Shown here one piece after another: positions 32,961-41,552 of a DNA stretch of 64,000 nucleotides. Origin of the DNA: DAIPKP01 sp964545875 (lineage in GTDB: Bacteria; Synergistota; Synergistia; Synergistales; Aminiphilaceae); NCBI GenBank assembly GCA_964545875.1, contig CAZJHH010000004.1, positions 186,001 to 250,000 on the forward strand, given 5' to 3'. Position numbers and translations under genes: made by a program. Numbering within the stretch: position 1 is the stretch's first letter; each line of letters starts with the position of its first letter. A model generated the notes under the pieces. The model saw only the letters and a list, made by a program, of their open reading frames with translations, was not told the DNA's origin and made no database searches.

Positions 32961-34226
32961 ATGACTGAGTATCGTCATATCAGCCTTTGGAAAGACGTAC
33001 CAGAAGAACAGTGGAACGATTGGAAATGGCAGATAGCGAACCGCGTGACCGATGTGGCGACCCTTCGCAAGATTATCAACATTACCGATGAAGAGGCCGC
33101 AAAGATCGAACAAAGTCTCAACAAGCTCCGCATGGCCATCACCCCCTACTATGCGTCTCTCATGGATCCCGACGATCCCACCTGCCCCGTGCGCATGCAG
33201 GCGGTTCCCACCATGGCGGAGACCCACATCGCGGGGGCGGACATCCACGATCCCCTTCACGAGGACGTGGACTCTCCCGTACCGGGGCTTACCCACCGCT
33301 ATCCCGACCGGGGGCTTCTTCTCGTAACGGACCAGTGCTCCATGTATTGCCGCCACTGCACCCGCCGGCGCCATGCGGGAGAAACGGACAAAGCCTACGG
33401 CAAGGAACAGATCGCAAAATGCATCGACTACGTCCGGAACACTCCTTCCTTCCGGGACGTGCTTCTCTCCGGAGGAGATCCTCTCACCATCGACGAAGAG
33501 ATGCTCGAATGGGTCATCTCGGAGCTTTCCGCCATCCCCCACGTGGATTTCGTGCGCATCGGGAGCCGCACCCCCGTGGTCTGTCCTCAGAGAATTACGA
33601 AAAAGCTCTGCGACATGCTCAAAAAGTACCATCCCATCTGGATCAATACGCACTTCAACCACCCCAAGGAGATCACCCCGGAAGCCGCCAGGGCCTGCAA
33701 TATGCTGGCGGATGCGGGAGTTCCCCTGGGAAACCAGTCGGTACTTCTCAAGGGGCTGAACGACTGCCCCTACCTTTTCCGGGAACTGAACCAGCAGCTT
33801 CTGAAAATCCGGGTACGCCCCTACTACATCTATCAGTGCGACCTCTCCGAGGGAATCGAGCACTTCCGTACCTCCGTGGGCAAGGGCATCGAGATCATGG
33901 AATATCTCCGGGGACACACCACGGGGCTGGCGGTTCCCATGTTCATCGTGGATGCTCCCGGAGGCGGCGGCAAGATTCCCGTAATGCCCAATTACGTAAT
34001 CTCCCGGTCGGACCGCAAGGTCATTCTGCGCAACTACGAAGGAGTGCTCACCACCTATACGGAGCCCGAGGACAATCAGAGCCATCCCGAAAAGCTCTAC
34101 AAACGGGATGAATATATCACCCGGCAGCAGCACCTTTCCCACGAAGGGCTTATCCAGCTTCTGGACGGCAAGAAGGTCTCCATGGAGCCCGCCCACCTGC
34201 AGCGCCTGGAACGCAATAAAAAATAA
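32961..34226 (+). CDS. kamA: Lysine 2,3-aminomutase
   Basis: A 421-residue radical SAM/PLP enzyme. The cluster motif is C-S-M-Y-C-R-H-C (Cys126, Cys130, Cys133) followed by T-R-R-R, the SAM-binding L-L-S-G-G-D-P-L comes next, and the PLP-lysine region is D-A-P-G-G-G-G-K-I-P near residue 335. The enzyme moves the alpha amino group of L-lysine to C3, the first step of anaerobic lysine fermentation and a source of the solute beta-lysine. Length and N-terminal region match clostridial KamA rather than the shorter EpmB. The remaining kam genes are not adjacent; a deacylase and a symporter follow. Confidence 0.95.
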   Translation: MTEYRHISLWKDVPEEQWNDWKWQIANRVTDVATLRKIINITDEEAAKIEQSLNKLRMAITPYYASLMDPDDPTCPVRMQAVPTMAETHIAGADIHDPLHEDVDSPVPGLTHRYPDRGLLLVTDQCSMYCRHCTRRRHAGETDKAYGKEQIAKCIDYVRNTPSFRDVLLSGGDPLTIDEEMLEWVISELSAIPHVDFVRIGSRTPVVCPQRITKKLCDMLKKYHPIWINTHFNHPKEITPEAARACNMLADAGVPLGNQSVLLKGLNDCPYLFRELNQQLLKIRVRPYYIYQCDLSEGIEHFRTSVGKGIEIMEYLRGHTTGLAVPMFIVDAPGGGGKIPVMPNYVISRSDRKVILRNYEGVLTTYTEPEDNQSHPEKLYKRDEYITRQQHLSHEGLIQLLDGKKVSMEPAHLQRLERNKK

Positions 34227-34317
34227 ATACATTGCCTGGCCTTTTCGGGGGTTTTTTCCATGGATTTCGGAAAGAGCTCCCGAAAAACCGTATTATCATG
34301 GGGGAAAATGATCTTTT

Positions 34318-35532
34318 ATGAGAAAAGGATACGAAAAAATTACCCAGCATGGAGTCTCGGAACTTCTCGGACAGCTCGTAGGCATTCCCAGCCCGTACTT
34401 CAAGGAAGAAGCCATCATGAATTTCGCCAAAGAATGGCTGGAAAAGCATGGGGTGCCCGGGGAATTCCACAAGTTTCACGAAAGCAAAATTTACGACTAT
34501 GCGGGCATCAACGTGGTGGGATCCCTGCAGGGCACCGGCAAAGGGCCTCACATTCTTCTGAACGGCCACCTCGATACGGTAAAGCTCTGTGAAGGCTGGA
34601 CCCGAGACCCCTACGCCGCCTCCGTCGAAGGAGACCGCATGTATGGACTGGGCACATGCGATATGAAGTCGGGATGTGTCGCTATCATGCTCGCCCTGGA
34701 GGCCTTCCTCGAGGATCACCAGGATTTTCGGGGCCGCATCGACTACAGCCTGGTATGCGATGAAGAGGGGCCCTTCGGGCTTGGCACGGATGCTCTCATC
34801 GTGGACGGCATCATGAGCCCCGAGGCGGACGTGGCAGTAATCACCGAGCCGAGCAGCGCCTTTGCGGACGTGCCCTTTCCGAGTGTCTGCCTCGGCGCCC
34901 GGGGAGGCTGGAATTACAAGATCACCGTGGAGGGAAAATCCGCCCACGGTGCCCAGCCGGAGCTGGGAATCAACGCCATTACCGAGGCGGCAAAAATTCT
35001 TTTGGAACTTGAAAAAACCCAACTTCCCTCTCACGAGAAGCTTGGATCCGGTTCTCTCTGCTGCATCGATTTTCAGGGAGGAGGAGCGGCTCTCTCGGTA
35101 CCCGACGAAGCACAGTTTTCCATCTTCCGCCACGTAGTAGTGGGAGTATCCAAAGAGACCCTCCGGCACGAAGCGGAAGAAGCCATCAAGCGGGCGAACA
35201 TCCGGGGCAAAGCCACCATATCCTTCCGGAATGCTCCTCATCCGGACTGTGATGGATTTCCCGCCTACGTGGTACCCGAGGATAATCCCTACGTTCAGGT
35301 GATGGAAAAGGCTCTCGAAGACGTGACGGGCAAGAAACCCGTACAGAGCTACTTCGCCAGTGTGGGAGATTTCTGCTATACCGGAGGAAGGCTCGGAATT
35401 CCCACTCTCGTGGTGGGAGCCAAGGGAGGTAACTATCACGGGGCGGACGAATACGTGGAACTTCCCACGGTTCTTCAAAGCACCCAAGCGCTCTATCACT
35501 TTCTTGCTTCTCTCTGCGGAGAGGGATCCTAA
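34318..35532 (+). CDS. M20 family deacylase/peptidase
   Basis: A 404-residue M20 hydrolase. The metal ligands are His84 and Asp86 in L-N-G-H-L-D-T-V, the Asp of G-T-C-D-M-K-S-G, the catalytic Glu pair in C-D-E-E-G-P-F-G-L, and the C-terminal His in N-Y-H-G-A-D-E. The dimerisation domain has K-S-A-H-G-A-Q-P. It is 91 nt after kamA and 168 nt before a sodium symporter, in the same direction. Removing an acyl group from an imported lysine or beta-lysine conjugate is a reasonable inference; substrate is unproven. Confidence 0.87.
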   Translation: MRKGYEKITQHGVSELLGQLVGIPSPYFKEEAIMNFAKEWLEKHGVPGEFHKFHESKIYDYAGINVVGSLQGTGKGPHILLNGHLDTVKLCEGWTRDPYAASVEGDRMYGLGTCDMKSGCVAIMLALEAFLEDHQDFRGRIDYSLVCDEEGPFGLGTDALIVDGIMSPEADVAVITEPSSAFADVPFPSVCLGARGGWNYKITVEGKSAHGAQPELGINAITEAAKILLELEKTQLPSHEKLGSGSLCCIDFQGGGAALSVPDEAQFSIFRHVVVGVSKETLRHEAEEAIKRANIRGKATISFRNAPHPDCDGFPAYVVPEDNPYVQVMEKALEDVTGKKPVQSYFASVGDFCYTGGRLGIPTLVVGAKGGNYHGADEYVELPTVLQSTQALYHFLASLCGEGS

Positions 35533-35700
35533 CTCTCTCTCCCAAGAAAAAAAGAGACACTCTTACCAGGAAAGGAGGAACATACTCCGAAGAAAAATGT
35601 CTGAGAACCTCTGAAAGAACATGCGCCCGAAGCATATGAACTCTCCCGGAAATCCTGCGCCATCGGGAGATACCGAGCAAACACAAGGGAGGTTAGCTTT

Positions 35701-37164
35701 ATGCAATTGCACATTTTGGACGTGGGGGTCGTTATCGCGTACTTTATTTCTCTTATTTCCATCGGCTACTACATTATGAAGCAGGCTGAAACAGGTAAGG
35801 AAAACGAATCCTTTCTCGCAGCGGATCGTAATATGGGCCTTATCCGAACCACCGGCTCCGCCGCAGCTACGGACCTTGGAGGCGGCTTCAGCATCGCCAT
35901 GGGAGGACTGGGCTTCAGCATAGGGATTTCCGGATCCTGGCTCATCGGAGTTTCCGCCCTCAGCGCATGCCTGGCGGCTCTTCTTCTGGCTCCCAAACTT
36001 CACCGCTGGTCCGTGAAGGTGAAAGGACTCACCACGGGAGACCTCTTTGAATCCCGGTTCGACAAGAAAACCGGTATGATGGCGGCTCTTCTCATCGGTC
36101 TCGCCTGGTGGACCTTCGTGGGAGGCCAGGTTATCGCGGGAGCCAAGCTCGTGGCGGGAACCATCGGCCTGGACGTGACCACCACCATTATCATTGCAGG
36201 AGTCATCATTCTTCTCTACACCTCCATGGGAGGCCTCAAGGCAGTTATCACCCTGGACGTCTATCAGCTGATCATCCTTACCATCGGAGTTGTGGGCGTC
36301 CTGGTTCCCATGGGATTGAGCAAAGTGGGCGGCTTCGGAGCCCTCATGGATCAGCTCGCGGCAAATCCCGAGACTGCGGGACTCACCAAATGGGGGGCCG
36401 TAGACTGGAAGACTGCGGTGGGCTGGTTCCTCTCCATCTTCCCGGTATGGTTCATCTCCATCGCCACCTTCCAGCGGGTTATCGCCGCCAAGGACGAGAA
36501 GACTGCCAAAATGGGAATCTTCCTTACGGGTATTCCCATCGAATGGCCTATCTTCGCCATCGGCATGACCCTCGTGGGACTTCTGGCGCACGTCCTCGTT
36601 CCCGGACTCAGCGATCCTGAGCTCGCCACCCCCACCATGATCGTCACCATACTCCCCGTCGGGCTCTCGGGACTCGTGGTAGCGGCCTACATGGCGGCGG
36701 TACTTTCCACGGCGGACTCCTGCCTCATGGGTAGCGTAGCCATCTTTACCAACGACATCTACCGGAAGCTCATCAATCCCAAGGCTTCGGACAAACAGCT
36801 CATGTTCGTCAACCGCTTGGCGGTTCTCGTTCTTGGCGCCTTCGCCATCGGCTTGGCCTACCGGATCCCCACGGTCATCGATCTGGTAATGTATGCCTAT
36901 ACCTTCGGCGCCGCAGGACTCTTCTTCCCCATGCTGGGACTTCTCTTCTGGCGGGGAGCCACCGCCACGGGAGCTTTCTGGAGCATCCTCCTCGGAGGCG
37001 GTTCCTCCATCGTATGGTCCCTCATGGGCAAACCCTACGGTTTCGACGGCTCCTACATCGGCTGGGCAGTCTCCTTTGCGGCTCTGGTGCTGATCTCCAA
37101 CATGACCAAGCACAGCCCCGAGGAGCAGGTAGATCTCTTCTTCGAGGCTCCCGAGAAGGCATAG
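35701..37164 (+). CDS. Sodium:solute symporter (SSS family)
   Basis: A 487-residue membrane protein with about 13 helices of the LeuT-type SSS fold. It begins L-D-V-G-V-V-I-A-Y-F, carries D-L-G-G-G-F-S-I-A-M-G-G near helix 2, and has A-A-V-L-S-T-A-D-S-C-L-M-G-S near helix 9, where family members bind sodium (Ser/Thr of the S-T-A-D-S type). GGGAGG lies about 8 nt upstream of the ATG. Its place behind kamA and a deacylase suggests uptake of an amino acid or acyl amino acid. Confidence 0.9.
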   Translation: MQLHILDVGVVIAYFISLISIGYYIMKQAETGKENESFLAADRNMGLIRTTGSAAATDLGGGFSIAMGGLGFSIGISGSWLIGVSALSACLAALLLAPKLHRWSVKVKGLTTGDLFESRFDKKTGMMAALLIGLAWWTFVGGQVIAGAKLVAGTIGLDVTTTIIIAGVIILLYTSMGGLKAVITLDVYQLIILTIGVVGVLVPMGLSKVGGFGALMDQLAANPETAGLTKWGAVDWKTAVGWFLSIFPVWFISIATFQRVIAAKDEKTAKMGIFLTGIPIEWPIFAIGMTLVGLLAHVLVPGLSDPELATPTMIVTILPVGLSGLVVAAYMAAVLSTADSCLMGSVAIFTNDIYRKLINPKASDKQLMFVNRLAVLVLGAFAIGLAYRIPTVIDLVMYAYTFGAAGLFFPMLGLLFWRGATATGAFWSILLGGGSSIVWSLMGKPYGFDGSYIGWAVSFAALVLISNMTKHSPEEQVDLFFEAPEKA

Positions 37165-37230
37165 CCTTCCCAGGTATCCTTTCGCAAACTCTCGGGAATA
37201 TTCCCGGAGTAAACCACCACGCATAACGCC

Positions 37231-37284
37231 GGCAACAGAGCGAAGGCCCCGCAGAGAAATCTGCGGGGCCTTCGCTCTGTTGCC
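37231..37284. terminator. 25-bp hairpin with GAAA loop between convergent genes
   Basis: The arms (37231-37255 and 37260-37284) are perfectly complementary and close on a GAAA tetraloop. There is no T-run on either strand. It separates the symporter gene from the facing TrmO-like gene, which ends 9 nt away. Confidence 0.75.
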
Positions 37285-37292
37285 GTAAGAAT

Positions 37293-37745
37293 CTATCGTT
37301 CCGGAGTGTGCACCACCTCGGGTAAAGGCAACAACCCCGGCTCATAGGCCTTGATATCCAGCACGGGAGTGCCGTCCAGCATATCCACCTGGTTCACGTA
37401 CAGTACGTTTTCTTCGATTCGCTCCAGAGGAAGCACGGAAAAACCGATCCTATTGGGCCTGCGGGGAGTACGGGTGGCGAAAAGCCCCCGAAGCTCTCCA
37501 TTTCCCCGGGGACGATGTACCAGCTCGGGCTCTTCCTCCATGCGATGAAAGCAGAAAAAAACCATCACATGAGAATAGCCCTCCAGCCCCAGGAGAGCCG
37601 GAGCATATTCGGGCAAAATGACGATCTTCCCCGGCAGCGCCTCGGCATGCACGCTCTGCCGAGGCGCCTTTTCTCTCTCGGTATAGGGAGAATGGATATA
37701 CCCCAGGGGCTTCATGGTAAACAACAGATCCTTATGGCTCATCAT
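37293..37745 (-). CDS. trmO: TrmO-like tRNA (t6A37) methyltransferase
   Basis: A 150-residue protein of the TsaA/TrmO beta-barrel family. Hallmarks are P-L-G-Y-I-H-S-P-Y near the start, L-E-G-Y-S-H-V-M-V-F-F-C-F-H, and the conserved F-A-T-R-T-P-R-R-P-N-R-I-G-F-S-V with the SAM-binding loop, then V-D-M-L-D-G-T-P-V-L-D-I-K. E. coli TrmO adds the N6-methyl of m6t6A37 in tRNA-Thr. This one lacks the C-terminal extension of E. coli TrmO (about 235 residues), as do many bacterial and archaeal relatives, so the exact target is less certain. Starts at 37745 or 37751 are possible. Confidence 0.85.
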   Translation of the reverse strand: MMSHKDLLFTMKPLGYIHSPYTEREKAPRQSVHAEALPGKIVILPEYAPALLGLEGYSHVMVFFCFHRMEEEPELVHRPRGNGELRGLFATRTPRRPNRIGFSVLPLERIEENVLYVNQVDMLDGTPVLDIKAYEPGLLPLPEVVHTPER

Positions 37746-38054
37746 CAACATCCTTTCACGCACGTTTCCGGAAAGACTCCGGTTTTCCGCCCCGATTTCC
37801 CCAAAGATTCCGGGCAGCATGCACAAAATATCTCCGAAAGGTAACACCACTTTCTTTAAGAAACAACCTCCGTTTTCCGGATCCTTTTCAAAAAAGTTGC
37901 GTTTCCCCACGTCATCCGAGATAATCGAAAAAACTTTTTCCTCTTCCTCCACGAAACATGTCCAGAATGGAAAAAAACGAAACCTTCGAGGAACTCCTGA
38001 AAAATTCAGCCTCGAAAAGCCTCCGGAATTCAGACCCTCAGAAAGGATATGCCC
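37746..38054. other. Divergent intergenic region, TrmO-like gene to CCA gene
   Basis: About 310 nt between divergent starts. A short plus-strand frame from 37958 runs into the CCA gene in another register and I do not accept it. No clear promoter hexamers or stem-loops were identified. Confidence 0.4.
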
Positions 38055-39308
38055 ATGAATATGCGAATTGCCTTCTCCGAAACAAGGCACCTCCTTGGGG
38101 AGGGTTTGGAAATTCTGGAAAATCTCGAAAAAAAAGGGTTTTCCTCCTTTCTCGTGGGGGGAGCCGTCCGGGACATTCTCCTCCACCGCCCTCTGAGGGA
38201 TCTGGACATTGTCACCTCTGCTCCCCGGCAAATCCTGGAGCGCCTGTATCCCCGAGGGAAAATCCTGGGCAGGCCCGCCTATCCGGTGTATCTCCTTCCT
38301 CTTTCCTCCGGAGGAGCGGGAGAGATCGTTGCTCTCAACGCTTCATCTCTGGAGGAAAATCTCTCTCGCCGGGACTTCACCATCAACAGCCTCGCCATGG
38401 ATTACCGGGGAGAAATTCGGGGTTCCTCGAAAGCCTTTGGAGATCTTCATAACAGGATTCTCCGCTGGAACGGCTCTCCCGAAGAAAAGCTTCGCCAGGA
38501 TCCTCTCCGAGCTTTGCGCCTCTGCCGTTTCGGGGTTTCCCTGAAGGGATTTCGCTTCGCTCCGGAAACTCTCGAAGCCTGCCCTCCCTTTGGAACAGCC
38601 TGTGCAAATCTTCCGGGAGAACGAATCGGCCTGGAGCTCTATCGAGGGCTGGGGGAAAAAAATCCCGTTTTCTCCCGTTTTCTTCACCAAGCAGGACTTC
38701 TGCAACCCCTCTGCCGCAAACATCTTCCTCTCCGAAGCACACCGGAGTTTCACCTTTTTTTCGAAGCCTGCCGACGAGATCTCTCCTTTTTCTGCTGTAC
38801 CGCCGCGTTTTTTCTGGATATTCTGGAACCCGGAAAAGATACGTCTTCCCGGAAAAACGAAACGCCATGCTTTACTCTTCTTCGGCATTGGTGCTGGCCC
38901 GAAAAGGAAGCCCTTGCGATATCCCGGCTTCTGCAAATGTATGAAGACACGAAAAGCCAGCTTCTTCTCCGCAAAGAACCGCATTTCCCGGAACCTTTCG
39001 ACCTTTCCCAAAGGGAAAGCCTTCTGGCACTTCTTTCTCTGGATCCTGAAAAGCATTCCTTTCTCGAAGCATGGGAACGAAAAGCTCTTCTTCGGGACGC
39101 CCGGCTTCTTTCGGCTTCTCGAAAAGGCCTCTTTCTTTCAGGAAAGGAGTGCATGGAGCTTCTCGAATGTTCTCCCGGGCCTGCCCTGGGAAGCCTCCTC
39201 CGGAACATGGAACGAAAAATTCTCGAAACTCCGGATCTTTCGAAAGAAGACCTGCATCATTGGCTTTTCGAGGAAGCCCGCAAGATTTTTCGAGGGAAAA
39301 ATTCCTGA
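38055..39308 (+). CDS. CCA-adding enzyme / poly(A) polymerase family nucleotidyltransferase
   Basis: A 417-residue class II nucleotidyltransferase. The head carries F-L-V-G-G-A-V-R-D (35-40 for G-G-A-V-R-D), the catalytic aspartates D-L-D-I (Asp49, Asp51), the ribose-recognition motif R-R-D-F-T-I-N-S-L-A-M-D, and D-P-L-R-A-L-R-L-C-R-F in the neck. The C-terminal half is poorly conserved and rich in Phe, Lys and Cys. It repairs or completes tRNA 3' CCA ends, or in some species splits CC- and A-adding activity; this cannot be decided here. The ATG at 38055 fits the AAAGGA site better than 38049. Confidence 0.87.
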   Translation: MNMRIAFSETRHLLGEGLEILENLEKKGFSSFLVGGAVRDILLHRPLRDLDIVTSAPRQILERLYPRGKILGRPAYPVYLLPLSSGGAGEIVALNASSLEENLSRRDFTINSLAMDYRGEIRGSSKAFGDLHNRILRWNGSPEEKLRQDPLRALRLCRFGVSLKGFRFAPETLEACPPFGTACANLPGERIGLELYRGLGEKNPVFSRFLHQAGLLQPLCRKHLPLRSTPEFHLFFEACRRDLSFFCCTAAFFLDILEPGKDTSSRKNETPCFTLLRHWCWPEKEALAISRLLQMYEDTKSQLLLRKEPHFPEPFDLSQRESLLALLSLDPEKHSFLEAWERKALLRDARLLSASRKGLFLSGKECMELLECSPGPALGSLLRNMERKILETPDLSKEDLHHWLFEEARKIFRGKNS

Positions 39309-39430
39309 GATATTCTAAAAATATTCTTCCGGGAGAAGGTTTTTCTCGGCCTTCTCGTGTATACTTACCGTGTATCCTTCTGGATTTAACTCCACAAATT
39401 TCTATAACGTTATACGCGAGGTGATGTGTT

Positions 39431-40063
39431 GTGAAAGCTCCTCCCCCTGTATCGATTCCAAGAATGTTCTTCCGAAGAATTCTCCTTCTTTCTTTCCTTC
39501 TAACCCCGCTCCTGCTCCTCTCCGAACCCGGAGAGGCGGGTTCCTTCTTCGACAACGACCGGTACTTTCTCACCATGCGTTCCCTGGGAGATGCCAAGTG
39601 CGCATCTCCTGCGGACAAGGTCATCGCCCGGTTTTTCCGGGAAAAAAACCCCAAGCTCCCCCGGGAGACCGCCAAAAAATATTCCCAAATAGTGGTGGAA
39701 GCCGCCCGAGAATTCGGTGTAGATCCCTTTCTTGTGGCGGGAATCATCGTCAAAGAATCCACCGTGCGGGCCAACGCCGAGAGCCGAGGCTGCTACGGAC
39801 TGATGCAGATCAAATGGTCCGCCCACAAGAAGAGCATTCCCAAGGCCTTTCCCTCCATACGCTCCGTCAAGGATCTTCAAAAACCGGAAAACAACATCCG
39901 GGTGGGGGCCTACATGCTCGCCAACTTCCTGCGAAGAAACCAGGGCCGGGTGGACGCCTCTCTCGACCGCTACAAAGGAAGCCCCTCCACCAAGTATAAG
40001 AGTACTCTCCTCAAATACTACCATCGCATGATATCTCTTTATCATAAGGAAAAAACTTCCTGA
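39431..40063 (+). CDS. Exported lytic transglycosylase, copy 1
   Basis: A 210-residue SLT-type murein hydrolase. After an N-terminal hydrophobic signal (about 13-36) comes a helical region and then the catalytic core with Glu109 in I-I-V-K-E-S-T, the G-C-Y-G-L-M-Q-I-K-W motif and N-N-I-R-V-G-A-Y-M-L. The start is a GTG at 39431 behind GAGGTGAT. It cleaves peptidoglycan to anhydro-muropeptides in the envelope. A paralogue lies 240 nt downstream beyond a terminator; the pair appears to be a tandem duplication. Confidence 0.9.
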   Translation: MKAPPPVSIPRMFFRRILLLSFLLTPLLLLSEPGEAGSFFDNDRYFLTMRSLGDAKCASPADKVIARFFREKNPKLPRETAKKYSQIVVEAAREFGVDPFLVAGIIVKESTVRANAESRGCYGLMQIKWSAHKKSIPKAFPSIRSVKDLQKPENNIRVGAYMLANFLRRNQGRVDASLDRYKGSPSTKYKSTLLKYYHRMISLYHKEKTS

Positions 40064-40133
40064 TCTCCTCCAAAGAGGCTTACTGAAAAGAAATTCTCCA
40101 CAAATTCGAGGATTTCCGAAAATGGAGACCATG

Positions 40134-40182
40134 AAAAATGCCTGGAAATCTTTCTTTCCAAGAGAGATTTCCAGGCATTTTT
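40134..40182 (+). terminator. Terminator between the two transglycosylase genes
   Basis: An 18-bp perfect stem (40134-40151 with 40165-40182), a 13-nt loop, and T-rich arm ends, 70 nt after copy 1. Confidence 0.88.
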
Positions 40183-40302
40183 AACTAAAAATCCACAAAT
40201 AAGTATTTTCCCCTTGCTTTTTCTCTTCTTTTTGAGTACCATTTCTCGCCGGTGCTTTTTGTATCTTCCCCAATACTCTTTACGATAGGTGATTTTATGT
40301 AT

Positions 40303-40923
40303 ATGATTACAAAATGTTCTTTGATTCTTCGAAAAACCCTGATACTCTCACTCCTTCTGATCCTCTTTCCCCCTCCTTCCCAGGCGGCGAAAACCACGGA
40401 TTTCTTCGCCAAAAGCTTCGAGTTCAACGTAATGAAAAGTCTGGGACATCAGAAATATGACGATCGGGTAGCCTCGATCATCTCGGCCTTTTTCAGACAA
40501 CGCAATCCCAAACTCTCCGAAAAAACCGCCCGGGAATACGCCCTGTACGTCACCGACGCAGGAAGGGAATTCGGAGTAGATCCCTTCCTCATAGCCTCCA
40601 TTCTTATCAAGGAATCCACCGCCAAATGGAACGCTCGATCTCCCAAGGGAGCCTACGGGCTTATGCAGATTCACTGGAAGGCTCATCAAATATCCATACG
40701 CAAGGCCTTCGGATCCATACAAACCCTGGAAGATCTGCTTGAACCCCAGAACAACATCCGGGTAGGCACCTATCTCTTCGCCAATCACATCCGACGCTTC
40801 CAGGACACGGATCGGGCTCTGGATCGCTACCTTGGAGCCCCCCGGACATCCTACAAAAAGACCATTCTCGATTTTTACAAGAGCATGAGCGGAATCTATC
40901 TCAACAGACGGAAGCAGATCTGA
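40303..40923 (+). CDS. Exported lytic transglycosylase, copy 2
   Basis: A 206-residue paralogue of the upstream gene: hydrophobic signal (about 6-28, ending S-Q-A-A), catalytic Glu104 in I-L-I-K-E-S-T, G-A-Y-G-L-M-Q-I-H-W and N-N-I-R-V-G-T-Y-L-F. The regions F-x-x-x-V-M-K-S-L-G and F-F-R-Q-R-N-P-K-L align with copy 1. I chose the ATG at 40303, 9 nt behind AGGTGAT; 40297 is the alternative. Both copies have their own terminator, so they may be expressed under different conditions. Confidence 0.88.
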   Translation: MITKCSLILRKTLILSLLLILFPPPSQAAKTTDFFAKSFEFNVMKSLGHQKYDDRVASIISAFFRQRNPKLSEKTAREYALYVTDAGREFGVDPFLIASILIKESTAKWNARSPKGAYGLMQIHWKAHQISIRKAFGSIQTLEDLLEPQNNIRVGTYLFANHIRRFQDTDRALDRYLGAPRTSYKKTILDFYKSMSGIYLNRRKQI

Positions 40924-40952
40924 ACCTTCCCGAAAGAACATCCTGAGAAAAT

Positions 40953-40992
40953 AAAGGGCCCCGGGAAACAATCCTCCGGGGCCTTTGCTTTT
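40953..40992 (+). terminator. Terminator after transglycosylase copy 2
   Basis: An 8-bp GC stem (40957-40964 with 40976-40983) extended by AAA/TTT past one bulged G, then GCTTTT. It lies about 30 nt after the stop. Confidence 0.75.
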
Positions 40993-41038
40993 ATATGTAT
41001 ATGTGCAGGCGTTCTTCAGAAGAACCGTGGGCAACCTC

Positions 41039-41545
41039 CTACTGTAGGGTGTTTTCGAAAACCTTCTCCAGGGTGGCGGAAGGAACCGCTCCGGTTTCCT
41101 TCCAGACCTGATTTCCCTCCTTGTCGTAGAGCACCAGGGTGGGAACGTATTCCACCTTGTGAGCCTCCATCATGCCGGGAGTTCCATCCACATAGATCTG
41201 CAGGGTAGCCACTCCCCAACGCTGACGCACAAAATCCGCCAGCCGGGCGGCCTGCTCCCGAAGAGCTCCGGGGGCCACGGGAAGAATCTTCACTCCCCAG
41301 GTTTCCTCGTAGGTTCTCCAGAGGGAGTCCAGGGCCTTGAGCTCCTTCTCGCAGGCAGGGCAGTTGGGAGTGAAGAAGATCAGGAGCACCGGAGTTCCCA
41401 CCAGATCCGAAGTGTCTACCATGCTCCCTCCTGGAGCGGTGTAGAAGGAATATCCTCCGAGGGAAACCTCCGCCGCGAATGCAGCCCCTCCGAAAAGGAC
41501 AAGGCACAAGATTCCCAGCAGCGCCGCATATCCGCATTTTCTCAT
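41039..41545 (-). CDS. Exported TlpA-like thioredoxin-fold protein (C-P-A-C)
   Basis: A 168-residue protein with a signal peptide (about 1-24) and a thioredoxin fold. The active site is Cys62 and Cys65 in T-P-N-C-P-A-C-E-K-E-L, with the cis-Pro loop in Y-V-P-T-L-V-L-Y. Such proteins reduce or isomerise disulfides outside the membrane, for example in cytochrome maturation or redox defence. It starts 7 nt after a second, similar gene and ends the gpmA unit. Partner proteins are not visible. Confidence 0.87.
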   Translation of the reverse strand: MRKCGYAALLGILCLVLFGGAAFAAEVSLGGYSFYTAPGGSMVDTSDLVGTPVLLIFFTPNCPACEKELKALDSLWRTYEETWGVKILPVAPGALREQAARLADFVRQRWGVATLQIYVDGTPGMMEAHKVEYVPTLVLYDKEGNQVWKETGAVPSATLEKVFENTLQ

Positions 41546-41552
41546 AACGCTT

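Noticed and set aside
35533..35700. Possible riboswitch in the 168-nt gap before the sodium symporter
   Set aside because: I could not recognise any conserved riboswitch core (lysine, glycine, B12, SAM); only an ordinary ribosome site is supported.
37958..38452. Plus-strand frame starting upstream of the CCA gene
   Set aside because: Its first 30 residues look plausible, but it runs through the nucleotidyltransferase head in the wrong register and lacks a ribosome site.
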